A stretch of 36,309 bases of DNA from Xanthobacter autotrophicus (GCF_030015065.1 NZ_JAIVFN010000036.1:1-36309), one strand, 5' to 3'; shown: positions 25,342 through 33,306, counted from the first letter of the stretch. Translations and numbers: made by a program. The notes: a model not told the origin generated them from the letters alone.

Positions 25342-25956
25342 ATGGGCGAGGAGCACGCGGCAAAGACCGGCAGGCCGGACGCGGGCGACGTCTGGGTGTT
25401 CGCCTATGGCTCGCTCATGTGGAATCCCGGCTTTGCCTTCGCCGAACGCTGCGAGGCGCGGCTCACCGGCGCGCACCGGACGCTGTGCGTCTATTCATTC
25501 CACCATCGCGGTACGCCTGAACGGCCCGGCCTCGTGCTCGGCCTCGATCTGGGCGGCGCGTGCCGGGGCATCGCCTACCGCGTGACGGGCGCGGACTGGC
25601 CGCAGACCCACGCCTACCTCACCGAGCGGGAGCAGATTTCCGGCGTCTATCGCGAGGTGACGCGCCGCATCAGCCTGCTGGACGGATCGGACCGCGAGGC
25701 CGTCGCCGTCGCCTATCTGGTGAACCGCGCCCATCCCCAATATGCGCGGGGCCTGACGCTGGAGGACCAGCTGCACCTGGTGCGGCGCTCGCACGGCAAG
25801 TCGGGGCCGAACACGGATTATGTGGTTGCCACGGTGAAGGCGCTGGAGGGTCTCGGCATCCGCGACACGGCGCTGACCTATATCGTCCACCATCTGGCGG
25901 GCGGCCATGGCGCTCCGGCGGATCTGCCCGCTGCGGACGACGACACCCTGCCCTGA
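25342..25956 (+). CDS. Gamma-glutamylcyclotransferase, ChaC-like
   Basis: A 204-residue cytoplasmic enzyme that should cleave glutathione to 5-oxoproline and Cys-Gly. The diagnostic ChaC start VFAYGSLMWNPGF is at 19-31 and forms the substrate-binding loop. The catalytic Glu is probably Glu97 in AYLTEREQISGVY. The later NRAHPQYARGLTLEDQ and RSHGKSGPNTDYV stretches are also typical. Length fits bacterial ChaC (about 180-230). The name chaC fits by family, but the specificity for glutathione over other gamma-glutamyl compounds is inferred. The gene stands alone, divergent from the DUF2125 gene, with a hairpin 24 bp downstream. Confidence 0.92.
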   Translation: MGEEHAAKTGRPDAGDVWVFAYGSLMWNPGFAFAERCEARLTGAHRTLCVYSFHHRGTPERPGLVLGLDLGGACRGIAYRVTGADWPQTHAYLTEREQISGVYREVTRRISLLDGSDREAVAVAYLVNRAHPQYARGLTLEDQLHLVRRSHGKSGPNTDYVVATVKALEGLGIRDTALTYIVHHLAGGHGAPADLPAADDDTLP

Positions 25957-25979
25957 GCCGGCGTCGATACGCCTGCCCT

Positions 25980-26002
25980 TTGCCCCCGGCGCCGGGGGGC
26001 AA
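25980..26002 (+). terminator. Possible terminator after the ChaC-like gene
   Basis: TTGCCCCC (25980-25987) and GGGGGCAA (25995-26002) pair around GGCGCCG, 24 bp after the stop and between two convergent genes. The following bases TTGG are too short for a good T run, so the assignment is weak. Confidence 0.4.
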
Positions 26003-26091
26003 TTGGCAAACTCGCGGTCCGGCGGGGCGCACAGGTGCCCTTAACCGGCGCCGCGCGGGCTTGACGAACGGCCGATGGGCGAGATCACCCG

Positions 26092-26496
26092 TCAGGCGGC
26101 GTGGCGGCGGTCCATGCGGCAGCGCGGCAGGCCGGCAGCCCGGGCCGGGGCAAGGGCGCTCGCGCGCTCCATCAGGCGGCGCAGCGTGGGGGCGCCCTCG
26201 TCGCCGAAGACGTGGATGTGGATTTCGTCACCCCGCGTTCGCAGCGCGGCGATGCGCGCCGCCTCGCCTGCGGGGCCGGCCCACATGGCGATGGCGCCTG
26301 CCGGCGTGCGCCGCGTGACCACGGCCAGGGCGTCGGGATAATCGGGAGCGGCGTCGGCTGGATAGACGGAGAACACATGGCGCACGCCGTTCTCGTCGCG
26401 CCAGAAACGGTAGCGCGATCCAAGGCCGCCGTGCTTCAAACCGTTGAGGTTGCCGGCATCCACGAGGGGGACAAGGAGCGAATCAGTTGCGTTCAT
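26092..26496 (-). CDS. Hypothetical protein
   Basis: I do not recognise this 134-residue protein. It has no signal peptide, membrane segment or cysteine cluster. The N-terminal part (SLLVPLVDAGNLNGLKHGGLGSRYRFWRDENG) is rich in Gly and aromatic residues; the middle (YPDALAVVTRRTPAGAIAMWAG, DEIHIHVFGDEG) looks like an alternating alpha/beta fold; the end is Arg/Ala-rich. Codon use resembles the neighbours and the antisense frame has no better candidate, so it is probably a real gene, but this rests on frame length and start context only. It begins 67 bp after the plsC stop on the same strand. Confidence 0.6.
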   Translation of the reverse strand: MNATDSLLVPLVDAGNLNGLKHGGLGSRYRFWRDENGVRHVFSVYPADAAPDYPDALAVVTRRTPAGAIAMWAGPAGEAARIAALRTRGDEIHIHVFGDEGAPTLRRLMERASALAPARAAGLPRCRMDRRHAA

Positions 26497-26535
26497 GAGA
26501 ACGAAACTAGAACGATCTCCGTGCCGCGATCAAGA

Positions 26536-26558
26536 GTTTTCCACAGGCGGTGGAAAAC
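26536..26558. repeat. Inverted repeat containing a DnaA-box-like sequence
   Basis: GTTTTCCAC (26536-26544) and GTGGAAAAC (26550-26558) pair perfectly around AGGCG. TTTTCCACA at 26537-26545 fits the DnaA-box consensus TTWTNCACA. It sits just after plsC and upstream of the hypothetical gene; it may be a weak terminator of plsC (followed by TCTTGATC on the minus strand) or a binding site. Confidence 0.45.
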
Positions 26559-26563
26559 GGGGA

Positions 26564-27352
26564 TCAGGCGGCGGTTCCGGCCGGCCTGGGCAGGTCGTCC
26601 GGGGCCGCCGTACCCAGGTCCTTCAGGCCTTCCGCGAGCAGGCGGTCGCTGGCGGTCTCGATATCCGCCTGCAGGCGCGCCATGAAGGCGGACCGCCCGA
26701 GGCCGGGGGGGATGGGCGGAAGGACCTCGACCCTGATGGTCCCCGGCCGCCGGATGATGGCGCGGCGCGGCCAGTATAGCCCGGAATTGAGGGCGATGGG
26801 CAGGCAGGGCACGTTCAGGCTGGCATAGAGGTGGGAGACGCCGAGCTTGTAGTCCGGCGGCGCGCCGGGCGGGCGCCGCGTGCCCTCGGGGAAGATCAGG
26901 ATCTGGCGGCCCTCGGCCATGTCGGCCTGCGCCCGCCGGGTCATGGCCTTGAGCGCCGCCGAGCCGCCCTTGCGGTCGATGGGGATCATGCGCGCCTTGG
27001 TGGCGAACCAGCCGAAGACCGGGATGCGCATCAATTCCTGTTTCAGGATGAAGGCGGGGTCCGAGAACAGGGGCAGGAGGGCGAAGGTCTCCCATGCCGA
27101 CTGGTGCTTGGCGGCGATCAGCAGCGGTCCTTCTGGGATGTTCTCCAGCCCGTGGAACTCGGCCCTGGTGCCGGCGATGACGCGCAGCAGCACGCGGTTG
27201 GTGGCCACCCACCACATCACGCTGGTCCGCCACAGCAGCTTGCGCGGCAGGACCGGCACCAGCGGCATGAACAGCAGCATGTAGAAGATGGTGGTCCCGT
27301 AGAAGGCGACCTGGAAGGCCAGCGAGCGCAGGAGAGTGAGAACGCCGGTCAC
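26564..27352 (-). CDS. Lysophospholipid/1-acylglycerol-3-phosphate acyltransferase (PlsC family)
   Basis: An inner-membrane acyltransferase of 262 residues that should acylate lysophosphatidic acid or a similar lysolipid. The hydrophobic N-terminus (about residues 4-34) is a membrane anchor. Motif I is KHQSAWETF with His83 and Glu88, so HX4E instead of the usual HX4D, which I believe is normal for this alphaproteobacterial subgroup. Motif III is IFPEGTRRPPG (EGTR at 156-159). LPIALNSGLYWPRR is the last block. I prefer the GTG at 27352, which has GGAG six to seven bases upstream and places the anchor at the N-terminus; a GTG at 27424 would add 24 polar residues without a ribosome site. It follows ydcF on the same strand, an order common beside ftsEX in this group. 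Confidence 0.9.
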   Translation of the reverse strand: MTGVLTLLRSLAFQVAFYGTTIFYMLLFMPLVPVLPRKLLWRTSVMWWVATNRVLLRVIAGTRAEFHGLENIPEGPLLIAAKHQSAWETFALLPLFSDPAFILKQELMRIPVFGWFATKARMIPIDRKGGSAALKAMTRRAQADMAEGRQILIFPEGTRRPPGAPPDYKLGVSHLYASLNVPCLPIALNSGLYWPRRAIIRRPGTIRVEVLPPIPPGLGRSAFMARLQADIETASDRLLAEGLKDLGTAAPDDLPRPAGTAA

Positions 27353-27477
27353 GAGGGTCTCCAGTCGCTTGGGTTCGGGGTCGCCGGGGGCCGTCCGGTG
27401 CGCGCGATCGGGCCGGGCGGCCACCTGATCGGCGAAACCGGCCCCGAACTCAAGGGCGAACTGCTCAAGAGCACGCG

Positions 27478-27506
27478 CCGATCAGCTTGCATCGCAAGCT
27501 GATCGG
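27478..27506. repeat. Perfect 13-bp inverted repeat between ydcF and plsC
   Basis: CCGATCAGCTTGC and GCAAGCTGATCGG are exact complements around ATC. It lies 44 bp after the ydcF stop. Neither strand has a T run, so it is an intercistronic RNA hairpin or protein site instead of a plain terminator. Confidence 0.6.
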
Positions 27507-27550
27507 GCACCGCGCTCTCTTTCTTGAATTTGGAGGGCGCCGGGCGGGCA

Positions 27551-28387
27551 TCAGGGCGAAAGGCGCGCTTCCGCCGGTCGCAGGGCGGCGCCGGCGGTGG
27601 GCGCCGAGGCGGGAGTGAGCCGGAGCGGCGCCGGGGCCGATGACGCTGGCGCGCCGGTGGAGGACGGCGCCGGGCGTGGAGCCTCGCCGGGACCGGCCAC
27701 CGCCTGGGCCGGACGGATCTTCACCGTGGCCATGATGAATTTGAGGTATTCTTTCACCAGCAGCCTGAGCGTGCCGGGATCGCTCCACCAGCTTTCCGGC
27801 TGGGTGCGGGTGGTGACCACGGGATAGGCCACCAGCTCCACGTCGGGCAGCGCGCGGCCCAGCTCCATCATGGCGCGGGGCATGTGCCAGGAGGAGGTGA
27901 CCACCACGAGCGAGCGGAAGCGCTTCTCGCGGGTCCATTCCGCCGCCTCCAGCGCGTTGCCGCGGGTGTTGAGCGCCTTGTGGCCGAGATCAATGCAGCA
28001 GCCGAGCAGATGCTCGCCATCGGGCAGGGCGCGGCGCATCTCGTCGGTGGTGGTGGCGGGATTGACGCCGGTGATCAGCAGGCGCCGGCCGCGTCCATCG
28101 GCCAGTAGGCCCACCGCGTCCATGATGCGCGACGGCCCGCCGGTGAGCACCACGATGGCGTCGGCCGATTTCACCGCCGCCGGCTCGCGCGCCGCGATCC
28201 GGGCGGTGAAGGCCAGGAAGCCCGCCGCGCCGGCCACGCCGGCCAGGCCCACGAGCAGCACCATGCCCACGGCGACGCGGCGCAGGACGCGCCATCGGCG
28301 GCCCGGAGGCTTCGCCCCGGCGCCCGTGCTCCCCTTCGCGGTATCGCTCTGCCGCACCGTTCTGCGCTCGGTGTTGGACATGGTCAT
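27551..28387 (-). CDS. YdcF/DUF218 family membrane-anchored protein
   Basis: A 278-residue protein with a basic N-terminus, one membrane segment at about 36-61, and a periplasmic DUF218 (YdcF/SanA/ElyC) domain. The family marks are SADAIVVLTGGPSRIMDA near 75-91, LLITGVNPAT, TRGNALEAAEW and VTSSWHMPRAMMEL with the conserved His. The family includes E. coli ElyC, which affects peptidoglycan and lipid carriers, so an envelope role fits. The last 50 residues are a Pro/Ala-rich tail. An ATG six bases downstream is an alternative start. It follows ftsX by 83 bp on the same strand. Confidence 0.9.
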   Translation of the reverse strand: MTMSNTERRTVRQSDTAKGSTGAGAKPPGRRWRVLRRVAVGMVLLVGLAGVAGAAGFLAFTARIAAREPAAVKSADAIVVLTGGPSRIMDAVGLLADGRGRRLLITGVNPATTTDEMRRALPDGEHLLGCCIDLGHKALNTRGNALEAAEWTREKRFRSLVVVTSSWHMPRAMMELGRALPDVELVAYPVVTTRTQPESWWSDPGTLRLLVKEYLKFIMATVKIRPAQAVAGPGEAPRPAPSSTGAPASSAPAPLRLTPASAPTAGAALRPAEARLSP

Positions 28388-28470
28388 AGATTAAAGCATG
28401 CCCATGGAATACGGCAGAGGCGAGGACGATCCACGGGACGGGAGGTCCGCGCCTGCGCCGGGGCGCAGCT

Positions 28471-29469
28471 TCACTGGATCGTCCTCAACGTCCGGTAAAC
28501 GGTGACGCGGGAGGTCAGCGCGGTGGCCAGCGCCACCACCGCCACCGCCAGCGCGATGCCGAGGAAGCCCCACGGGCCGGGATTGAGCCAGCTCACCACC
28601 GTGGGCAATTCCGGATCGCCGCCGAGGCCGAGCTTCGGCAGGGCCGCGAGGGCGCCGAACACCGCCGCCGCGCCGAGGCCGCCGATGAGCCCGCCCTGGG
28701 TGCCGATCTTGAGGAAATGGCGCTGGAACTGGGCGGCGATGAAGCCGTCCCGCGCGCCAACGAAATGCAGCACCTCCACCACCGCGCGGTTGGTGGCGAC
28801 CGCCGCGCGGGTGGCGAACACCACCGAGAGCACGGTGGCAAGCCCCACCAGCACCAGAAGCACGACGCCGATGAGCATCACCGCGTCGGTCACCGCCACG
28901 AGGCGCCGCGACCAGCCGCGATGATCGTCGAGGGAGGCGGTGGGGATCTTGTCGGTCAGCGTGCGCCTCAGCCGGGAGAGGTCGGCGGTGCCGGCGCCGT
29001 CGAGGCGCAGCACCACCACCCGGGGCACCGGCAGGTCGTTGAGGTCGAGGCCGGAGCCCAGCCACGGCTCCAGCAGGCGGGAGGTCTCCTCGCCGGTGAG
29101 GATGTGGGCGTCGGCGATGCCGGGGGTCTTGCGGGCGATGTCGGCGGCGGCCTGCACCTGGGCATCCGTGGTGGCCTTGTCGCCGGCCCGGATCTGGATG
29201 GTGACCTCCCGCGTCACGTCCGAGCGCCACTGGCTGGCGGTGCCGCGCACCGCCACGGCCGAGCCGATGGTGATGCCGGCGAGGAAGGTCATGATGGCCA
29301 CCACCGCCACCAGCGCCCGCCCGGCAATGGTGGAGGAGGGCACGATGGAGGTGGGCTGGCGCGCCTTTTCGGGGCGGACCTTGGCCGGCTGGGTGGCGGC
29401 CCGCGCCGGGTCGCCCGGCACGGCGGCGGCCGGCGTCTTGCCGGCGGGGGCGGCGTCATTCGTAGACAT
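28471..29469 (-). CDS. ftsX: Cell division protein FtsX
   Basis: FtsX is the membrane half of the FtsEX complex that controls septal peptidoglycan hydrolases. The 332-residue protein has a Pro/Ala-rich cytoplasmic N-terminus of about 48 residues, a first membrane segment at about 50-74 (ALVAVVAIMTFLAGITIGSAVAV), a periplasmic domain to about 190, and three further segments, the FtsX topology. Motifs such as VVEVLHFVGARDGFIAAQFQRHF are typical of alphaproteobacterial FtsX. Its start lies inside the 3' end of ftsE (14-base overlap), which implies coupled translation. The sequence shows no defect. Confidence 0.93.
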   Translation of the reverse strand: MSTNDAAPAGKTPAAAVPGDPARAATQPAKVRPEKARQPTSIVPSSTIAGRALVAVVAIMTFLAGITIGSAVAVRGTASQWRSDVTREVTIQIRAGDKATTDAQVQAAADIARKTPGIADAHILTGEETSRLLEPWLGSGLDLNDLPVPRVVVLRLDGAGTADLSRLRRTLTDKIPTASLDDHRGWSRRLVAVTDAVMLIGVVLLVLVGLATVLSVVFATRAAVATNRAVVEVLHFVGARDGFIAAQFQRHFLKIGTQGGLIGGLGAAAVFGALAALPKLGLGGDPELPTVVSWLNPGPWGFLGIALAVAVVALATALTSRVTVYRTLRTIQ

Positions 29470-30115
29470 AGAGGCGACCGTCGGCGATCACGAGGCGGCG
29501 GGCGTCGTACTGGTCCATGAGGGCGATGTCATGGGTGGCCAGCAGCACCGACGTGCCGGACTTGTTGAGTTCGATGAACAGGCGCAGCAGCCGGCGGGCG
29601 AGGGTGGGGTCCACATTGCCCGTGGGCTCGTCGGCAAGCAGGAATTCCGGCCGGCCGATGAGGGCGCGGGCGATGGCGGTGCGCTGCTTCTCGCCGCCGG
29701 AGAGGATGGGCGGCAGCACGTGCATGCGATCGCCGAGGCCCACCCAGCCCAGAAGCTCGGTCACCTCGGCGCGGTAGCTCGCCTCCTCCTTGCCGAGCAC
29801 GCGCAAGGGCAGCGAGACGTTCTCGTAGGTGGTGAGGTGGTCCAGCAGCCGGAAATCCTGGAACACGATGCCGATGCGCCGGCGCAGCACCGCCACCTCG
29901 TCCGGATCGAGGGAGGAGACATCCCGCCCGAACAGGGTGATGAGCCCGCGCGTGGGCTTCAGCGACAGGAACAAAAGGCGCATGAGCGTGGTCTTGCCGG
30001 CGCCCGAGGGGCCGGTGAGAAACTGGAACGAATTGGGCTCGATGCCGAAGGAGACATCCTTCAGCACCTCCTGTCCCATGCCGTATCTCAAGCCGACATT
30101 CTCGAACCGGACCAA
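29456..30115 (-). CDS. ftsE: Cell division ATP-binding protein FtsE
   Basis: FtsE is the ABC ATPase that drives FtsX. From a TTG at 30115 it has 219 residues, the usual length, beginning (M)VRFENVGLRYG. Walker A GPSGAGKTT is at 35-43, the Q-loop reads GIVFQDFRLL, LSGGEKQRT is at 138-146, and LLADEPTGNVDP at 159-170, all characteristic of FtsE. The TTG is chosen because the purine-rich GGAAGGAAGGGG lies directly upstream and the product then matches the family; an ATG at 30163 without a ribosome site would add 16 residues. A rare TTG start may keep FtsEX levels low. Confidence 0.94.
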   Translation of the reverse strand: MVRFENVGLRYGMGQEVLKDVSFGIEPNSFQFLTGPSGAGKTTLMRLLFLSLKPTRGLITLFGRDVSSLDPDEVAVLRRRIGIVFQDFRLLDHLTTYENVSLPLRVLGKEEASYRAEVTELLGWVGLGDRMHVLPPILSGGEKQRTAIARALIGRPEFLLADEPTGNVDPTLARRLLRLFIELNKSGTSVLLATHDIALMDQYDARRLVIADGRLYVYE

Positions 30116-30239
30116 CGCCCCTTCCTTCCCGCGAATCGCCTGCGGCGCATGCGGTCCCAACATAAACGAAGCGCGCCGCCCCGCCACCGGGCGGTGTCGC
30201 CGCCGGCCCCGGCGCGCCGCCCCCACCGTTTGCAGGTGA

Positions 30240-30267
30240 ACCCTCTCCCGCTTGCGGGGGAGAGGGT
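30240..30267. repeat. Dispersed REP-like palindrome
   Basis: ACCCTCTCCC and GGGAGAGGGT pair around GCTTGCGG. It shares its core with 11554-11590 and lies in the divergent gap between ftsE and hpt. Confidence 0.6.
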
Positions 30268-30344
30268 AGCGTGCCGACGCGCCCCTCCCGGCTGGACGCC
30301 CCGCGCCCGAAGGCCCATGCTCGCGCATCTTGCGACGAGGAACC

Positions 30345-30881
30345 ATGACCCTGCCGAATGTCACCGTTCTCTATGACGAGAACCGCATCGCCGCCCGCAA
30401 CCACTCCCTCGCGGCCGAGATCGCCGCCATCAACCCGGAGCGCCTGCTCGCCGTCGCGGTGCTGAAGGGCTCCTTCATGTTCGCAGCCGACCTGCTGCGC
30501 GCCCTGCACGCCTCCGGCCTCGAGCCGGAAGTGGAGTTCGTGCACCTGTCCTCCTACCGCGAGGCCACCATCTCCTCGGGTCAGGTGGAGATCCTGCGGG
30601 ACGTGCAGAGCGACGTTCGCGACCGCGATGTGCTGCTCATCGACGACATCCTGGAATCGGGCCGCACCCTGGCCTTCGCCAAGGATCTCCTGATGGCGCG
30701 CGGGGCGCGGCGGGTGCTGGTGTGCGTGCTGCTGGAGAAGCCCGGCAAGCGCGCGGTGCACATTGATCCGGATTTCGTCGGCTTCACCTGCCCGGACCTG
30801 TTCGTGGTCGGCTACGGCATGGACGTGGCCCATGCCTTCCGCCAGCTGCCCTATATCGGGCACATCCAGGGGCTGGAATAA
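30345..30881 (+). CDS. hpt: Hypoxanthine/purine phosphoribosyltransferase
   Basis: This 178-residue enzyme of purine salvage joins hypoxanthine (or guanine) to PRPP to give IMP or GMP. The PRPP loop VLLIDDILESGRT is at 96-108; VLKGSFMFAADL (39-50) is the pyrophosphate-binding loop; SSYREATISSGQVEI is the flexible catalytic loop, and DFVGFTCPDLFVVGYGMD holds the purine-binding segment. Length matches the 175-185 of bacterial Hpt. I chose the ATG at 30345 (MTLPNVTVLYDE), with GAGG upstream. It is divergent from ftsE and converges with the PQQ-associated gene cluster. Confidence 0.93.
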   Translation: MTLPNVTVLYDENRIAARNHSLAAEIAAINPERLLAVAVLKGSFMFAADLLRALHASGLEPEVEFVHLSSYREATISSGQVEILRDVQSDVRDRDVLLIDDILESGRTLAFAKDLLMARGARRVLVCVLLEKPGKRAVHIDPDFVGFTCPDLFVVGYGMDVAHAFRQLPYIGHIQGLE

Positions 30882-30966
30882 TACCACCGGCCCGTGAGCG
30901 AAGCCCGCCTGGCGCCGGTCAGAGACCGGGGCCGATGGCAGGAGGCGCCGCGGGGCGCCGCGGGGC

Positions 30967-31590
30967 TCAGCCGCCCTTCATGCGCGCGGCGATGCGCTCG
31001 CCGATCTCGTAGGCCCGCTGCTCCAGCAGCACCGGCATCTCGCACACATAGGTGAGGGAGCGCGCCCGCTCGTCGAAGATGCGGGCGTCCCAGGTCAGCT
31101 GCTCGTCCAGCGCCTTGGTCTCGGCGGTGTCGGTGCTGCCGGACGAGGTCCGGGCCTGGCTGAGCTTGTCGCCCTCCTCGCGGATGCGGTCGGCGAGGCG
31201 CTGCTGCCCGCGGGCGTAGCGCTCGATGCCGTGCATGACGCGGCTGCGCTCGGTGTTGATGATCTCATAGGCCCCGGCCATCACCCGCAGCAGCCGGGTG
31301 CTGGCATCCGGGCCCGCCTCCCGCGCGAACAGCTGGAGCACCACGTCCACCTCGTCCATGGGGGTGCGGCGGGAGGCGATCTTCTGGGCGACGGCGGCGG
31401 CCTCCTGGTCGTCGGTCCACCTGCCGGCGGAGGCCGGGTCGGGCCCGTTCCACACCTGGGCGAGGTCGATCTCCGGTGTCTTGCGCTGGATGCAGGGCCA
31501 GTCCGGATCCGCCTTGGGCTGGGCCGGCGCGGCCACCGGCGCGGCCAAAAGGACGCCGGCGGCCAACAAGGCGAGGGAAAGCGGACGCAT
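30967..31590 (-). CDS. Secreted protein of unknown function, last gene of PQQ-associated ABC cluster
   Basis: I do not recognise this 207-residue protein. Residues 1-23 are a signal peptide ending APA/QP. The mature chain is mostly helical, with a charged region (IINTERSRVMHGIERYARGQQRLADRI in part) that may be a coiled coil near 110-145, and two cysteines, C33 and C183, that could pair. Its ATG shares one base with the stop of the ABC permease gene (TGATG), so it is co-translated and belongs to the same operon. A periplasmic helper of the exporter or of the alcohol oxidation system is plausible from position only. Confidence 0.85.
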   Translation of the reverse strand: MRPLSLALLAAGVLLAAPVAAPAQPKADPDWPCIQRKTPEIDLAQVWNGPDPASAGRWTDDQEAAAVAQKIASRRTPMDEVDVVLQLFAREAGPDASTRLLRVMAGAYEIINTERSRVMHGIERYARGQQRLADRIREEGDKLSQARTSSGSTDTAETKALDEQLTWDARIFDERARSLTYVCEMPVLLEQRAYEIGERIAARMKGG

Positions 31591-32459
31591 CACGCGGCTT
31601 CTCCTTTGGGACCGCCCCGCCGCCCCATGATGCCGCGCCCGGGATCGTAGGCGACGACGGCGAGGGCGAAGAAGGCGATGGTGGTGCCGAGCACGACGGC
31701 GAACGCGGTGGGCTCGAACGCGCCGTAGAGCGCGTTGCGCACCAGCTCCACGGCGTGGGTGAAGGGATTGAGGAGGCAGACCAGGTAAAGCGCCTCGCTC
31801 GCCTCGCGAACCCGCCACAGGGGGTAGAGGGCCGAGGAGGCGAAGAACATGGGGAAGATGACGAAGTTCATCACGCTGGCGAAATTCTCCAGCTGCCGGA
31901 TCAGCGAGGAGATGACCAGCCCGATGGAGCCCAGCATCAGCCCGGTGAGGATGAAGGCGGGCAGGGCCGCCAGATAGCCCATGGGCGGCATCTCCACCTC
32001 CCACAGCCGGGCGATGGCGAGGAACACATAGACCTGCGCCAGCGACACCACCACGCCCGCCACCAGCTTCGACAGCAGGAGGTACCACCGTGGGAACGGG
32101 CTGGTGAGCAGCACCCGCATGGAGCCCACCTCCCGGTCGTAGACCATGGAGAGGGAGGACTGCATGCCGTTGAAGAGCTGGATCATCACCGCGAGGCCCG
32201 GCGTCACGTAGACCTCGTAGAGCACGTAGGTCTCGTAGGGCGGGATGATGGAGACGCCCAGCACGCTGCGGAAGCCGGCGGCGAAGATGAACAGCCACAC
32301 CAGCGGCCGCACCAGAGCGGAGAGGAACCGCTCCTTCTGCTGCACGAAGCGCAGCAGCTCGCGGTTCACGATGCCGGCGAGGCACACGGCATAGCCGGCG
32401 GCGCCGAGGGCGCGCACGGGACGGACCATGTGGCGGGGAGGCAGAGCCGCGTCGGTCAT
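31590..32459 (-). CDS. ABC transporter permease, PQQ-dependent alcohol system type (PedC-like)
   Basis: An ABC-2 type membrane protein with six hydrophobic segments, 289 residues from the ATG at 32459. Marks include NRELLRFVQQKERFLSALVRPLVWLFIF and the SMVYDREVGSMRVLLTSPFPRWYLL stretch of ABC-2 permeases, and LLNPFTHAVELVRNALYG near the end. ABC-2 permeases usually export. Neighbouring families (TIGR03861-03866 as I recall) place it in the alcohol/PQQ-linked set found next to pedC-like genes in Pseudomonas. An alternative ATG at 32516 would add an RHEN/PHEN repeat and overlap the ATPase gene by 11 bases; I prefer 32459, which has GAGG eight bases upstream. Confidence 0.9.
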   Translation of the reverse strand: MTDAALPPRHMVRPVRALGAAGYAVCLAGIVNRELLRFVQQKERFLSALVRPLVWLFIFAAGFRSVLGVSIIPPYETYVLYEVYVTPGLAVMIQLFNGMQSSLSMVYDREVGSMRVLLTSPFPRWYLLLSKLVAGVVVSLAQVYVFLAIARLWEVEMPPMGYLAALPAFILTGLMLGSIGLVISSLIRQLENFASVMNFVIFPMFFASSALYPLWRVREASEALYLVCLLNPFTHAVELVRNALYGAFEPTAFAVVLGTTIAFFALAVVAYDPGRGIMGRRGGPKGEAA

Positions 32460-32465
32460 TGCGGG

Positions 32466-32513
32466 AGCCTCGTGCGGGTTCTCGTGTGGGTTCTCATGCC
32501 GGTTCTCATGCCG
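32466..32513 (-). repeat. Four-unit 12-bp tandem repeat at the ATPase/permease junction
   Basis: On the minus strand CGGCATGAGAAC occurs twice, then CCACACGAGAAC and CCGCACGAGGCT. It spans the ATPase stop codon. In the frame of the permease's alternative start it would encode RHEN-RHEN-PHEN-PHEA. Confidence 0.75.
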
Positions 32514-33306
32514 CATCCTCCGCGCGGGCCCCGGTCATGGCGCGGAAGGCGGCTTCCAGGGCGGCTGTGGCCCCTTCCGGCGCCGGGGGCTCCGCCCCGG
32601 TCCGGGCGGGCGCGAGATGGCCGCCGGCCACCTCGTCCGCCGAGCCGTGGGCGATGATGCGACCCTTGTCGAGCACGTAGATCTCGTCCTGCGGGTGGAC
32701 CTCGTCGAAGATGTGGGTGGCCCACAGCACCGCGAGGCCCTCCTCGACCACCAGCTTGCGCACGATGTCCACGATGGCGGCGCGCGAGGCGAGGTCGAGG
32801 CCCACGGTGGCCTCGTCCAGCAGCAACAGGCGCGGGCGGTGGATGAGGGCGCGGGCGATCTCCACCCGCCGCGCCTGTCCGCCGGAAAGGGTGCGCACCT
32901 TCTCGTTCAGCCGGTCGGCGAGGCCCACCAGATGGAGCAGCGCCGAGATACGCGCCTTCAGAGGCCGGCCGGCGAGGCCGTGGAGGGCGGCGTGGTAGGC
33001 GAGGTTCTGGCTCACGGTCAGGTCGAGGTCGAGGGTGCGGCTCTGGAACACGACGCCCAGCTCCGCCAGCGCCGCAGAGGGCGCGCGCGCGAGGTCGTGG
33101 CCGAAGATGCGCACCGCCCCCTCGCGCGTGCTGTAGAGCCGCGTCGCCAGTGAGAACAGGGTGGTCTTGCCTGCGCCATTGGGGCCGAGCAGCGCCACGA
33201 AGCGCCCCGCCGGGACGGTCAGGGACACGTCGTCGAGCGCGCGTCTGGGGCCGAAGGCGTGGCTGACCGCGCGGATTTCCAGCGCCGGCGCTTCCTGATC
33301 GTTCAT
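32506..33306 (-). CDS. ABC transporter ATP-binding protein, PQQ-dependent alcohol system type
   Basis: The ATPase of the PQQ-associated exporter, 266 residues. Walker A GPNGAGKTT is at 41-49, LSGGQARRVEIARAL at 140-154, Walker B LLLLDEATVGLD at 160-171, and the switch His in LAVLWATHIFDE. The arrangement and the sequence VVFQSRTLDLDLTVSQNL match the ATPases annotated in PQQ-dependent alcohol dehydrogenase clusters (TIGR03864 as I recall). A Pro/Ala-rich tail of about 40 residues follows the ATPase core. The ATG at 33306 has GGAGAGG upstream and comes 38 bp after the beta-propeller gene. Confidence 0.92.
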   Translation of the reverse strand: MNDQEAPALEIRAVSHAFGPRRALDDVSLTVPAGRFVALLGPNGAGKTTLFSLATRLYSTREGAVRIFGHDLARAPSAALAELGVVFQSRTLDLDLTVSQNLAYHAALHGLAGRPLKARISALLHLVGLADRLNEKVRTLSGGQARRVEIARALIHRPRLLLLDEATVGLDLASRAAIVDIVRKLVVEEGLAVLWATHIFDEVHPQDEIYVLDKGRIIAHGSADEVAGGHLAPARTGAEPPAPEGATAALEAAFRAMTGARAEDAA

